A DNA stretch of 64,000 nt from Streptomyces sp. NRRL WC-3626 (GCF_000718785.1 NZ_JOCA01000003.1:384109-448108); one strand, 5' to 3'; positions 1-8,601 are shown, numbered from the stretch's first letter. The notes: a model not told the origin generated them from the sequence alone. Made by a program: numbers and translations.

Positions 1-1
1 C

Positions 2-664
2 GCCGACCTGGACACCCCGCCCCTCACCGCCCCCGCCGCCGCCCTGCGCGACCGGCTGCTGCGCTGGGACCGGCGGATGGACGCCGGCAGTGCCGACGCG
101 GCCGTGTTCGCGGCCGTGCGCGGTGCCGTCGTGCGGCGGATCGCGGGGCATCCCGGGCTCGCCGCGCTGGCCGTGCCGCCCGCGTATCCCGAGGTCTTCC
201 GGCCCTGGCTCGCCCTCCTGCCCCGGGTCGGGTACGCCCTCGAACATCTTCTCGGCGCCGGGGAGCTGTTCGGCGTCGACCGTCCGGCGATCGTCCGCGA
301 GGCACTGGAGGAGGTGGCCGCCCGGCCGCCCGCCGGTACCTGGGGCGACGCCCACCGGCTCGCCCCCTGGCGCGCGCTGCCGCCGGCCACGCCGTACGAC
401 GAACCCGGCCTCTCCGGCGACCACGACTGCGTGCTGTGCACCTCCTCCGTGCCCGGTCTGACCGACCTCGCCGCGCGGGGCCCCGCCGCCCGCTACGTCT
501 GGGATCTCGCCGAACGGGAGAACAGCCGCTGGGTGGTGCCGCTGGGCGCCTCCGGCGTACCCGGCTCACCCCACCACCGCGACCAGCGGCCCCTGTGGCT
601 CGCCGGCGACCTGGCCCCGGTCGTCACCGACTGGGCGCGGCTCACGAAGGAGACCGATGTCTGA
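2..664 (+). CDS. Penicillin acylase family protein, C-terminal part (5' truncated by window edge)
   Basis: The open frame runs in from the left edge, so about 220 C-terminal residues are visible and the N-terminus, including the catalytic serine of this Ntn-hydrolase family, lies outside. The visible part has the late beta-subunit pattern of penicillin/AHL acylases: a GTWGDAHRL-like strand, then LSGDHDC, then a PAARYVWDL segment and a SGVPGSPHHRDQ loop before the end. Family members cleave amides of hydrophobic acyl chains, usually outside the cytoplasm after autocatalytic maturation. The stop codon overlaps the next start by 8 nt, so it is the upstream partner of a coupled operon. The substrate cannot be inferred; a true penicillin substrate is unlikely to be its natural role. 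Confidence 0.8.
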   Translation, partial: ADLDTPPLTAPAAALRDRLLRWDRRMDAGSADAAVFAAVRGAVVRRIAGHPGLAALAVPPAYPEVFRPWLALLPRVGYALEHLLGAGELFGVDRPAIVREALEEVAARPPAGTWGDAHRLAPWRALPPATPYDEPGLSGDHDCVLCTSSVPGLTDLAARGPAARYVWDLAERENSRWVVPLGASGVPGSPHHRDQRPLWLAGDLAPVVTDWARLTKETDV

Positions 665-1259
665 CCCGTACGCCCCCCGAACGGCCCTGCACGAACAGGT
701 GGTCGACGGTTTCGGCACCGTACGCGTTGTGCCGCTGGACCCGGCCGCCGACGCGCCCCTGCTGCACCGCTGGGTGAGCGGGGAACGCGCCGCCTTCTGG
801 GGCATGAACGGCCTGACCGAGCGGCAGGTCGCCGGGATCTACGCCCACATGGCCACCCTCGGCACCCATCACGCCCACCTCGTCCTCAAGGACGGCACGC
901 CCGCCGCGCTGCTCCAGACGTATGAACCGGGCGCCGACCGTGTGGGTGACTGCTACCCGGTCGAACCGGGCGACATCGGCGTCCACCTGCTGATCGCCCC
1001 CGCGGACAGCGGGCAGCCCGGCTGGACCGCCGCCCTGGTGGGCGCCATCGCCGCATACGTGCTGGTGGGACTGGACCGCACGCGTGTGGTGGTCGACCCG
1101 GACGTGGCCAACGAGAAGGCCGTCGCCCGTTTCCTGCGGCAGGGTTTCACCGCCGGGCCCGTGGTCGTCCTCCCGGAGATCGACCTCCCGGACGTGTATC
1201 TGCCCGAGAAGAAGGCCCAGCTCGCCTTCCTCACCCGCGAGGTAGCCTTCGCGAGGTGA
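657..1259 (+). CDS. GNAT acyltransferase of the AlcB/IucB/RhbD siderophore type
   Basis: A 200-residue protein resembling the acyltransferases that acylate N-hydroxylated diamines or lysine in hydroxamate siderophore synthesis. Support comes from the LLHRWVSGERAAFWGM segment (about 35-50), the AHLVLKDGTPAALLQTYEP region (75-95), and DIGVHLLIAP with VVVDPDVANEKAVARFL, the acetyl-CoA-binding end of the fold (105-160). It starts 8 nt inside the upstream acylase gene and overlaps the cupin gene by GTGA, so it is translationally coupled on both sides. No NIS synthetase, lysine/ornithine monooxygenase or diamine decarboxylase is visible here. It may therefore work outside a complete siderophore cluster. 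The family call is good, but the substrate is unknown. Confidence 0.82.
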   Translation: MSDPYAPRTALHEQVVDGFGTVRVVPLDPAADAPLLHRWVSGERAAFWGMNGLTERQVAGIYAHMATLGTHHAHLVLKDGTPAALLQTYEPGADRVGDCYPVEPGDIGVHLLIAPADSGQPGWTAALVGAIAAYVLVGLDRTRVVVDPDVANEKAVARFLRQGFTAGPVVVLPEIDLPDVYLPEKKAQLAFLTREVAFAR

Positions 1260-1735
1260 CCCCCGACGACCTCGTCGCCCACTACGGACTGGAACCCATC
1301 CCCCAGGAGGGCGGCCGGTTCCGGCAGACCTGGGCGGGTCCCGTACGCCCCGACGGCCGCCCCGAGGGCACCGCCATCGTCGCCCTGCTCACCGGCTCCC
1401 CCGGCGACTTCTCCGCCCTGCACCGGCTGCCGTCCGACGAGATCTGGCACTACCACCTCGGCGACCCGCTCCAGCTGCTGCTCCTCGACCCCGACGGCAC
1501 CGGCCGTACGCCCGTGCTCGGCCCGGACGTCCTCGGCGGCCACCACGTCCAGCTCACCGTCCCGGCCGGCACCTGGATGGGCGCGCGGGTGGCGGCGGGC
1601 GGCGCGTGGACGCTGTTCGGCTGCACCATGGCACCCGGGTTCACCTTCGAGGGCTACGAGCACGGCGACGCGGCGGAACTGACGGCGCGTTACCCCGAAC
1701 GGGCGACGCTCATCGGGGAACTCAGCCGGCCATGA
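1256..1735 (+). CDS. DUF985 (cupin_5) family protein
   Basis: A 159-residue single-domain cupin. It has the DUF985 signature: an N-terminal LVAHYGLEPIPQEGGRFRQT stretch, a DEIWHYHLGDPLQLLLL strand pair in the middle and a VPAGTWMGARV turn followed by GCTMAPGF near the C-terminus. The family is related to predicted sugar epimerase-like or metal-binding cupins, but no reaction is established for most members. The GTG start overlaps the acyltransferase stop by 4 nt, and its own stop overlaps the SDR gene by ATGA. The position inside a coupled operon suggests a shared pathway with the acyltransferase and reductase. Confidence 0.82.
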   Translation: MTPDDLVAHYGLEPIPQEGGRFRQTWAGPVRPDGRPEGTAIVALLTGSPGDFSALHRLPSDEIWHYHLGDPLQLLLLDPDGTGRTPVLGPDVLGGHHVQLTVPAGTWMGARVAAGGAWTLFGCTMAPGFTFEGYEHGDAAELTARYPERATLIGELSRP

Positions 1736-2502
1736 GCCGCGAAGGACTGCTCGACGGACAGACCGCCCTGGTCACGGGCGCGGGCGGCGGCATCGGACGG
1801 GGCATCGCGCTGCGGTTCGCCGAGGAGGGCGCGGCCGTCGCACTGCACTGCCGTACGGCGACGGCGTCCGCGCGGGAGACCGCCGGCCGTATCCGGGAGT
1901 CGGGCGGCCGCGCGGTCGTCCTGCGGGCCGACCTCACCGACGAGGACGCCTGCCACCGCGTGGTGGCGCAGGCGGCCGAGTGGGGCGGCGGCCGGCTGAC
2001 CGCCCTCGTCAACAACGCGGGCGTCCAGCCCGTCCGCGACCTCGCCGCGATGACGGCCGCCGAATGGCGCACGGTCGTGGACACCAACCTGACCTCCGTC
2101 TTCGCCTGCACCCAGGCCGCGGCCCGGCTCATGCGGGACCAGGACGGCGGCACGGTCACCCACATCGCCTCCGTCGAGGCGCACAGCCCCGCCCCCGCCC
2201 ACGCGCACTACGGCGCGTCGAAGGCGGCGGTGGTGATGCACGCCCGTTCGGCGGCCCAGGAGTACGGCCCCTGGGGCGTGCGCGTCAACACCGTCTCGCC
2301 CGGCCTGATCGACCGGGAGGGCCTGGAAGAGGCCTGGCCGGAGGGCGTACGGCGCTGGCGGCGGGCGTCCGCCGTGGGTCGGCTCGGCCGCCCCGAGGAC
2401 ATCGGCGACGCCTGCGTGTTCCTCGCCTCCCGGCTCGCCTCCTGGGTGACCGGCCACGACCTGCTGGTCGACGGAGGGGTCTCGGCCCGGCCGACCTGGT
2501 GA
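1732..2502 (+). CDS. SDR-family oxidoreductase (3-oxoacyl-ACP reductase-like)
   Basis: A 256-residue classical short-chain dehydrogenase. The nucleotide-binding TGAGGGIGRG motif is at about 17-26, NNAG at about 93-96, the catalytic Ser in the IASVE segment, the YxxxK motif as HYGASKAAV at about 160-165, and the C-terminal WVTGHDLLVDGG typical of FabG-like enzymes. NAD(P)H-dependent ketone/alcohol interconversion is expected; the substrate is unknown. The start was chosen at the ATGA overlap with the cupin gene rather than at further-upstream in-frame ATGs, which would lie inside the cupin gene. The last codons are also the first unit of a 35-bp repeat that continues past the stop codon. Confidence 0.88.
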   Translation: MSREGLLDGQTALVTGAGGGIGRGIALRFAEEGAAVALHCRTATASARETAGRIRESGGRAVVLRADLTDEDACHRVVAQAAEWGGGRLTALVNNAGVQPVRDLAAMTAAEWRTVVDTNLTSVFACTQAAARLMRDQDGGTVTHIASVEAHSPAPAHAHYGASKAAVVMHARSAAQEYGPWGVRVNTVSPGLIDREGLEEAWPEGVRRWRRASAVGRLGRPEDIGDACVFLASRLASWVTGHDLLVDGGVSARPTW

Positions 2503-2612
2503 GCCGCGGAGGGGTTCCGGCTCGGCCGACGTGGTGAGCCACGCAGGGGTCTCGGCGCGGCCCACCTGGTGAAGCACCCAGTGGCCTGGGCCGGGACGAC
2601 CCGGTGAAGCGG
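2473..2612 (+). repeat. Four degenerate 35-bp tandem repeats
   Basis: Four units begin at 2473, 2508, 2543 and 2578, exactly 35 bp apart. Units 1 and 2 start GGAGGGGT, unit 3 GCAGGGGT and unit 4 CCAGTGGC. Units 1-3 share a CTGGTGA/GTGGTGA motif near their ends, and unit 4 is the most diverged. Unit 1 encodes the last codons and stop of the SDR gene, so the array looks like a duplicated gene 3' end decaying in non-coding DNA. Confidence 0.75.
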
Positions 2613-2676
2613 TGAGCAGACCGCGCCCGCCGTCCGTATCTGTCTCGTAGCCGGATGGCCTGGAGGCGGGTAGGAC

Positions 2677-4536
2677 GTGGAGCGACGCGGGAGCGGGGCG
2701 GCGGGCGATGGCGGACGGGACGGAATCCGGAGCGGCCGCGGACCCCGGCGACTTCAAGGGCTGGTGCTGCTGGGCACCCTGCTGGTCCTGCTCCTCGGCG
2801 GCGCGGCCCCGGCGAGCGCCCACGCCGCCCTCCGCGGAGCCGACCCCGAGGACGGCAGCGTCCTCAAGTCCGCGCCCACGCACATCACCCTGACCTTCAC
2901 GGAGTCCGTCGGCCTGCTGGAGGACTCCTTCCGCGTCTACAGCCCCGACAACCGCCGCATCCACCTCGGCGAGCCGCGGCACGCGGACGACGCCTCCGAC
3001 ACCGCCCGCGCCAAGCTGCCCGGCGGCCTCGCCGACGGCACCTACACGGTCGCCTGGCGGGTGATCTCCGCCGACAGCCACCCGGTCTCCGGCGCCTTCA
3101 GCTTCTCCATCGGCAAACCCTCGCCCACCCCGCCCGCCGCACCGGCGGACCACGCCGAACATCCGGTCACCAAGAGCCTCTACGACACCGGCCGCTATCT
3201 CGCGTACACCGCCGCCGCGCTGCTCATCGGCGCGGCGGCCTTCGCGGCGCTGTGCCGCCCGCCGGACACCGCCCCGCTGCGGGCGCCCCTGCTCATCGGC
3301 TGGTGGACCCTGCTGACGGCCACGGCCGCCCTCCTCGTCCTGCGCGCCCCGTACGAGAGGGGCACCTCACCGGCGACCGCCTTCGACCCGGACGCGTTCA
3401 CCGGCGCCCTCACCGGCCGGCCGGGCCTCGCCCTGCTCACCCGCGTCGCCCTGCTCCTCACGGCGGCCCTGCTCGTACCGCTCCTGCGGCACCGCACCCC
3501 CCGGACCCGGCTGGCGGCCGGCGCGGCACTCTCCGTCGCCCTGGCCCTGACCTGGGCGGCGGCCGAGCACGCCTCCGCCGGGATCCAGGTACCGCTGGCC
3601 ATGACGTCGTCCGTGCTCCATCTGCTGGCGATGGCGTGCTGGCTCGGCGGTCTGACCGCGCTGCTCCTCACCCTGCACCGCGCGCAGACCCCGCCGCCCC
3701 TCGCCACGGTCGCCCGCTTCTCCCGGCTGGCCTTCGCCTCGGTGACCGTCCTCGTGGTCACCGGCGTCTACCAGTCCTGGCGCGGCCTCGGCTCCTGGAC
3801 GGCGCTGCTGGAGACGACGTACGGCAAGACCCTCACGGTCAAGCTCGCGGCGACGCTCTTCCTGCTGCTGGCGGCCGCGATGTCCCGCCGCTGGACGGCC
3901 CTGCTGGCCCGGCCGGCGACGGCCTCGGCGGAGGCCGGGCAGCGCGTACCGGAACTCGTGGGGGCACCCGGCTCCCCGCCGGCGACGGGGCCCGTGTCCC
4001 CGGCGCCGGACGGACCGGACGGACCGGACGCGCGGGAGGGCCTTCACCGCCGTGCCCTGCGCCGCTCGGTACTGGCCGAGGTCGTCGTCGCCGTGCTCGT
4101 CCTCCTGGTCACCACCGTGCTCACCGGCACCCTCCCCGCCCGCGCGGAGGCCGAGGCGGCCAAGGCCCCCGAGCCGCAGGTGGCCGGCCTTCCCGGCGCG
4201 GAGGCGTTCACGATCCCCTACGACGCGGGCACCCCCGGCGGCCGGGGCACCGTCCAGCTCACGATGGACCCGGGCCGGGTCGGCGAGAACGGCCTCCAGG
4301 CGGTGGTCTTCGACCCCCGGGGCGCCCTGAGCTTCGTACCGGAACTCCGAATCTCCTTCACCCTCGGGGCGAAGGACATCGGCCCCATCGACGCGAAGGT
4401 CACCGACCGGGGCGGCTACTGGGCCACCAGCGACCTCAATCTCCCCCTCGAGGGCACCTGGACGATGAAGATGACGATCCGGGTCTCCGAAGTGGATCAG
4501 GTGAGCGAGACCCGCCAGGTACGGATCTCCCGCTGA
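2677..4536 (+). CDS. CopC/CopD copper resistance fusion protein with C-terminal YtkA-like domain
   Basis: A 619-residue membrane protein. A hydrophobic signal (about 30-48) ends in APASAHA, so the mature chain begins with the His of the CopC motif HAALRGADPEDGSVL. A second CopC hallmark, SADSHPVSGAFSFSI, is at about 130-145. About eight membrane segments follow (about 170-410), corresponding to CopD. After a Pro/Asp-rich linker and another membrane segment, an extracytoplasmic beta domain (about 505-619) resembles YtkA/FixH-type domains. Family members bind copper outside the membrane and are implicated in copper import or tolerance. The GTG start at 2677 is taken; a GTG at 2763 would shorten the signal region and cannot be excluded. 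Confidence 0.85.
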   Translation: MERRGSGAAGDGGRDGIRSGRGPRRLQGLVLLGTLLVLLLGGAAPASAHAALRGADPEDGSVLKSAPTHITLTFTESVGLLEDSFRVYSPDNRRIHLGEPRHADDASDTARAKLPGGLADGTYTVAWRVISADSHPVSGAFSFSIGKPSPTPPAAPADHAEHPVTKSLYDTGRYLAYTAAALLIGAAAFAALCRPPDTAPLRAPLLIGWWTLLTATAALLVLRAPYERGTSPATAFDPDAFTGALTGRPGLALLTRVALLLTAALLVPLLRHRTPRTRLAAGAALSVALALTWAAAEHASAGIQVPLAMTSSVLHLLAMACWLGGLTALLLTLHRAQTPPPLATVARFSRLAFASVTVLVVTGVYQSWRGLGSWTALLETTYGKTLTVKLAATLFLLLAAAMSRRWTALLARPATASAEAGQRVPELVGAPGSPPATGPVSPAPDGPDGPDAREGLHRRALRRSVLAEVVVAVLVLLVTTVLTGTLPARAEAEAAKAPEPQVAGLPGAEAFTIPYDAGTPGGRGTVQLTMDPGRVGENGLQAVVFDPRGALSFVPELRISFTLGAKDIGPIDAKVTDRGGYWATSDLNLPLEGTWTMKMTIRVSEVDQVSETRQVRISR

Positions 4537-4735
4537 TCACCGCATCCCGCCTGCGCATTTCCACACCTCGCCCGCGCATTTCCGATCACTCCGCCCGGGG
4601 ATTCCCCCGCCCCATTCAAGATCGAAAAGGGGCGTTCCGTAAATTCCCCGGGAACTTCTCTACAACCTTCCGTTACGCGCGTATGTCTGGCTGACGCAGG
4701 GGTGTTCAGGGGTCCAGGCAGAGGAGCTCGGAAAC
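4537..4735 (+). promoter_or_regulatory. Intergenic region before the Stealth pair; ECF-like promoter element
   Basis: This AT-richer spacer carries GGAACTT at 4651-4657 and CGTTAC at 4671-4676. The spacing and motifs resemble an ECF sigma-factor promoter (GGAAC -35, CGTT-type -10). A direct repeat of GCGCATTTCC occurs at 4553-4562 and 4574-4583. No clear intrinsic terminator follows the upstream gene. The promoter assignment is inference only. Confidence 0.3.
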
Positions 4736-6433
4736 GTGACCATGCGTTCCTTCGTCCGGCGGGTGGGGCCGCGAGTCGAGCGGAAGGCCGCCGAGCGGGT
4801 GTGGCAGCTGCGCACCCTGCGGCGACGCCGCAGAGCGGCGGACACGGCCCCGGAGTTCCGCCCGGTGGCGGTGCGCGGCCAGCGGCTGTACGGACGGGTC
4901 GTCACCCGGTTCGGCGCCGCGGAGGCCGCCGCCGCCAACCTCGCTCTGGTCGTCGACGCGCTGGAGCGGGAAGGCATCGCCCACTTCCTGGTACCGGCAT
5001 CGCGCACCCGCCACACGGTCGGGGTGAACGCCGTCGACCGGGAGCGGTTCCTCACCGCCCTGGAGGCGCTCAACGCGGGGCAGCCGGTGTTCATCGGCCG
5101 GCCGCTGCCCGGGGGACAGCTCAGGCATCCCGCCCTGTTCATGGACGGCGTACTGCCGTCCGCGCTGCGCACCGCGCCCGTCCTGCGGATCGGCGAGAAC
5201 CACCTCGGGCCCGCCGGCCAGCTGCTCGCCGGGCCCGAACTCGCCTGCGACGTCGAGTTCTGGGAGGACGGCGCGCAGCTCCTCGCCTCCGCCGACGGGC
5301 CCCGGAAACTGGCCAGGGTGCAGCCGCAGGCGTCCGAGGACGTCTTCGCCGAGTCCCTGATCGCGCCCCGGAACAACGGCGTCACCGACGTCCTCCCGGC
5401 GGCCGAGCAGAAGCCGGCCACGGTGCGCGTCGGCGACCGGGAACTGCCGGCCTTCGCCCCGCTCACCCTGCCGACCGTGGACGACGTGACCTTCCCCGTG
5501 GACGTCGTCTACACCTGGGTCGACGGCGAGGAGCCGGCGATGCGGGCCAAACGGGCCCGGTACCAGGAGGGCGGCATCGCCGAGATCCTGGACAAGGAGA
5601 CCAACGCCTCCCGCTACACCAGCCACGACGAGCTGAAGTACTCGCTGCGCTCGCTCGCGATGTACGCCGACTTCGTCCGCCACATCTACGTCGTGACCGA
5701 CGGTCAGACACCGCACTGGCTGGACCGGACGGCGCCCGGGATCACCGTCGTCGACCACCGCGACATCTTCCCGCCGGACGTGCTGCCGGTGTTCAACTCG
5801 CACGCCATCGAGACCCGGCTGCACCACATCCCCGGCCTGTCCGAGCACTATCTCTATTTCAACGACGACGTATTCGTCGGACGCCGGGTCACCGCCGAAC
5901 ATTTCTTCCACGGCAGCGGTCTGATGAAGGTCCCCGTCTCCCCGCTCAAGATCGGAATAGGAAAACCGCACGCCGAGGAGACGGCCACCAACTCCGCGGG
6001 AAAGAACGTCCGCGCGCTGCTGCTGGAGAAATTCGGCCGCATGACGACGAACAACTTCCTGCACACCCCGCTGCCGCAGCGGCGCGACACCCTGCGCACC
6101 CTCGAGGAGCTCTTCCCCGGGGACATCGCCCGCACCACGGCGTCCCGCTTCCGCTCCCCGCAGGACATCGCGGTGACGGCCCCGCTGCTCTACCAGTACG
6201 CGCTGATGACCGGCCACGGAGTGCCCGGGAGGTTCAGCTACCGGTACGTCAACATCAGCCGCCCCGACGCCGGGGCGCGCCTGGCCGATCTGAGCCGCAG
6301 CCGCCGCTTCGACTTCTTCTGCCTCAACGACGTCGACGTGCCACCGGAGGAGCGGGAGCCGGTCGGCGCCCGGATGCACGCCTTCCTGGAGGACTACTTC
6401 CCCTTCGCGAGCCCCTACGAGAAGCAGCCGTGA
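4736..6433 (+). CDS. Stealth family sugar-phosphate transferase (capsule-like glycopolymer), copy 1
   Basis: A 565-residue protein with the Stealth conserved regions: VVYTWVDGEEP (about 255-265, CR1), SRYTSHDELKYSLRSL and VVTDGQTPHWL, then FNSHAIETRLHHIPGL and YLYFNDDVF (about 355-378, CR2), later NSAGKN (about 420, CR3), and FDFFCLNDVDVPP (CR4) near the C-terminus. Related proteins transfer hexose-1-phosphate units to make phosphodiester-linked cell-surface polymers. The N-terminal 230 residues are a less conserved companion domain shared with the neighbouring gene. The start is GTG at 4736 (GGAAAC upstream); an ATG two codons later is the alternative. It overlaps the next gene by 4 nt. Confidence 0.87.
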   Translation: MTMRSFVRRVGPRVERKAAERVWQLRTLRRRRRAADTAPEFRPVAVRGQRLYGRVVTRFGAAEAAAANLALVVDALEREGIAHFLVPASRTRHTVGVNAVDRERFLTALEALNAGQPVFIGRPLPGGQLRHPALFMDGVLPSALRTAPVLRIGENHLGPAGQLLAGPELACDVEFWEDGAQLLASADGPRKLARVQPQASEDVFAESLIAPRNNGVTDVLPAAEQKPATVRVGDRELPAFAPLTLPTVDDVTFPVDVVYTWVDGEEPAMRAKRARYQEGGIAEILDKETNASRYTSHDELKYSLRSLAMYADFVRHIYVVTDGQTPHWLDRTAPGITVVDHRDIFPPDVLPVFNSHAIETRLHHIPGLSEHYLYFNDDVFVGRRVTAEHFFHGSGLMKVPVSPLKIGIGKPHAEETATNSAGKNVRALLLEKFGRMTTNNFLHTPLPQRRDTLRTLEELFPGDIARTTASRFRSPQDIAVTAPLLYQYALMTGHGVPGRFSYRYVNISRPDAGARLADLSRSRRFDFFCLNDVDVPPEEREPVGARMHAFLEDYFPFASPYEKQP

Positions 6434-8196
6434 CGGGGGCGGCGGGCATGGACCTCCGTCATCGCGTCGCGGCGCCCACCGGTGTCCGGGCCGCCCGGCA
6501 CCTGCTGGCGCGGCTGCTCCCCTGGCCGGCCGCCCGGCTCTGGGCGCTGCGGACGGCCCCGGCCCGGCGGCGGCTGCGGGCCGCCGTCCCCGGACTGCGC
6601 CGCGTCAGCTTCGGACCGACCCGGCTGTACGGCCGTACCGTCGCCGGCTACACGGCGGCGGACGCCGTCGAGACCGACCTCGAGCGGGTGTGCACGCTGC
6701 TGGAAGGGCTCGGCGTCCCCTACTTCCTGGTCTCCGCGGGCCCCGGGACGGGGGCTCCGCGCCAGGTCGTCGGCGTCGAGGAGACCCACCGCGGCGCGGT
6801 GCTCTCCCGGGCCGCCCGGTGCTTCGCCGGCACCGCCGGATACGTCGGTGCCGTCGGACCGGACGGTGCCGTGACCGCCGCGGCGCTGTGGGCCGACGGG
6901 AAGCTGCCGCGGGCGCTGCGGCGGGCCGCCGTCCTCCGTACCGGACTGGTGCGCCTGGGCCCCGGAGGGCAGGTGCTCAGCGGGCTGGAGGCGGGCTGCG
7001 ACATCGAGTTCTGGCGCCGGGGCCGGGACGTCCGCGCCGATCCCGGCTGGCTCACCGTGCCGGGCGCCCAGCTCCCCGACGTCTTCGGTCCGGCCCTCGT
7101 CGCCCCGCGCCGCAACCCGGTGACGGAGGTGCTCCCGCCGGCCGCGCGCCGCCCCGCCGCGGTGACGCGCCGCCGGGGCGGGGTGCCGACGTACGCCCCG
7201 TTCGCCGAGCCGGGCGTCGACGAGGTGTGCTTCCCCGTCGACGCCGTGTTCACCTGGGTGGACGGGGACGACCCGGTACTGGCCGCGAAACGCCGCGCCC
7301 ACCAGGAGTTCTCTCACGGCATCGCCCCGCGCGAGACCGGCCCCTCCCGCTACACCAGCCACGACGAGCTGCGGTACGCGCTGCGCTCACTGGAGATGTA
7401 CGCCGGGTTCGTCCGGCGCGTCTACCTCGTGACCGACTCCCAGCTCCCCGCCTGGCTGGACCCGGACGCGGCGGGCCTGACCGTGATCGACCACCGGGAC
7501 ATCCTCCCGGCGGACGCGCTGCCCGTCTTCAACTCGCACGCGATCGAGAGCCGCCTGCACCACATACCGGGCCTGTCGGAGCACTACCTCTACTTCAACG
7601 ACGACGTCTTCATCAACCGCCCGGTGGGCGCCGGGCACTTCTTCCACGGCAACGGCATCGCCCGCATCCCGCTCTCCCCGCTGAAGCTCGGCGCCGGCCC
7701 CCCGCACCCCCTCGAGCCGGCCCCGAACTCCGCCGGCAAGAACGCCCGCGAGGTGATCCGCCGCTTCCACGGCCGGTACATCACCCACAAGTCGCTGCAC
7801 ACCCCGCACCCCCAGCTGCTGTCGGTGATGCGCGAGATGGAGAGCCTCGGGATCGGCGAGCTCGAACGGACCGCCCACTCCCGGTTCCGCTCCACCGCCG
7901 ACGTGGCCCCGGCGTCCACCCTCCACCACCACTGGGCGATCGCCACCGGCCGTGCCGTCCCGGCCGACTACCGCTTCCGCTACGTCCAGCTGGGCACCCC
8001 GGACATGCGCCGCCGCCTGGACCGCCTCGCGGCCGGCGAGGACATCGACTTCTTCTGCCTCAACGACGTGGACACCACCCCGGAGACCCGGTCGGCGGCC
8101 CTCCCGGTCCTCCACACCTTCCTCGACCCCCTACCCCAGCCACTACGAGGCCCCGCGCCCCGCCCCACCCGGGCAGAGGCCGGCCCCCACGAATGA
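6430..8196 (+). CDS. Stealth family sugar-phosphate transferase, copy 2
   Basis: A 588-residue paralogue of the preceding protein with the same order of motifs: AVFTWVDGDDP (about 270), SRYTSHDELRYALRSLEMY, FNSHAIESRLHHIPGL, LYFNDDVFIN (about 386), NSAGKNA and FFCLNDVDTTPE. The GTG at 6430 overlaps the upstream TGA, which argues for coupled translation; an ATG at 6448 is a possible alternative. The C-terminal half is nearly as similar to copy 1 as the motifs allow, while the N-terminal part diverges more. Tandem duplication followed by divergence in acceptor or donor preference is the simplest explanation. A strong terminator hairpin follows. Confidence 0.87.
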   Translation: MTGAAGMDLRHRVAAPTGVRAARHLLARLLPWPAARLWALRTAPARRRLRAAVPGLRRVSFGPTRLYGRTVAGYTAADAVETDLERVCTLLEGLGVPYFLVSAGPGTGAPRQVVGVEETHRGAVLSRAARCFAGTAGYVGAVGPDGAVTAAALWADGKLPRALRRAAVLRTGLVRLGPGGQVLSGLEAGCDIEFWRRGRDVRADPGWLTVPGAQLPDVFGPALVAPRRNPVTEVLPPAARRPAAVTRRRGGVPTYAPFAEPGVDEVCFPVDAVFTWVDGDDPVLAAKRRAHQEFSHGIAPRETGPSRYTSHDELRYALRSLEMYAGFVRRVYLVTDSQLPAWLDPDAAGLTVIDHRDILPADALPVFNSHAIESRLHHIPGLSEHYLYFNDDVFINRPVGAGHFFHGNGIARIPLSPLKLGAGPPHPLEPAPNSAGKNAREVIRRFHGRYITHKSLHTPHPQLLSVMREMESLGIGELERTAHSRFRSTADVAPASTLHHHWAIATGRAVPADYRFRYVQLGTPDMRRRLDRLAAGEDIDFFCLNDVDTTPETRSAALPVLHTFLDPLPQPLRGPAPRPTRAEAGPHE

Positions 8197-8248
8197 CCAC
8201 AGGGCCCCGAGCAGGTAGGGCAGGCCCTCGCCGCTCTGTGACACGGAC

Positions 8249-8292
8249 AACGTCGAAGGGCCCCACCGCAAGCGGTGGGGCCCTTCGACGTT
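8249..8292. terminator. Bidirectional terminator hairpin between Stealth gene and tRNA-Ser
   Basis: Perfect 21-bp stem (8249-8269 with 8272-8292) around an AA loop. It sits between convergent transcription units, the Stealth pair on + and tRNA-Ser on -. Confidence 0.85.
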
Positions 8293-8312
8293 AGTGCCCG
8301 GTGAGGCACTGG

Positions 8313-8397
8313 CGGAGGATACGAGATTCGAACTCGTGAGGGGTTGCCCCCAACACGCTTTCCAAGCGTGCGCCCTAGGCCACTAGGCGAATCCTCC
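8313..8397 (-). tRNA. tRNA-Ser(GGA)
   Basis: The reverse strand folds as an 85-nt class II tRNA. The acceptor GGAGGAT pairs with ATCCTCC, the anticodon loop is TTGGAAA (anticodon GGA), there is a long variable arm and a GTTCGAATC T-arm. The CCA is not encoded. Confidence 0.95.
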
Positions 8398-8472
8398 GGT
8401 CGGAACATTACATGACCGAGAGGAGTGCTCGCGAACTCGTTCCCCGCCCGCGACATGGGGTAGCCTCTGCGT

Positions 8473-8561
8473 AGCCCCTCACGCGGCGCTATCTGACTGA
8501 ACTCCCCCAGGGCCGGAAGGCAGCAAGGGTAGGTCGGCTCTGGCGGGTGCGTGGGGGGCGC
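8473..8561 (+). ncRNA. ffs: Signal recognition particle RNA (small, 4.5S type)
   Basis: It contains the universally conserved SRP domain IV core, GGGCCGGAAGGCAGCAAGGG around 8510-8529, with the GGAA tetraloop and asymmetric AGCA loop. It is flanked by arms that close into one hairpin (GCGC at 8486-8489 with 8558-8561, CTCCCCC with GGGGGG). A -10-like TAGCCT at 8461-8466 suggests a start near 8473. The exact ends are inferred. The RNA binds Ffh for co-translational membrane targeting. Confidence 0.85.
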
Positions 8562-8601
8562 TTGTGTTCACGGGCGTCCGGGCGGGTTGTCAGTGCGCGC
8601 C

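Noticed and set aside
2655..4694. Long open frame overlapping the CopC/CopD gene in another phase
   Set aside because: It is Arg/Pro-rich out-of-phase translation of GC-rich coding DNA, whereas the in-phase reading has CopC motifs and membrane helices.
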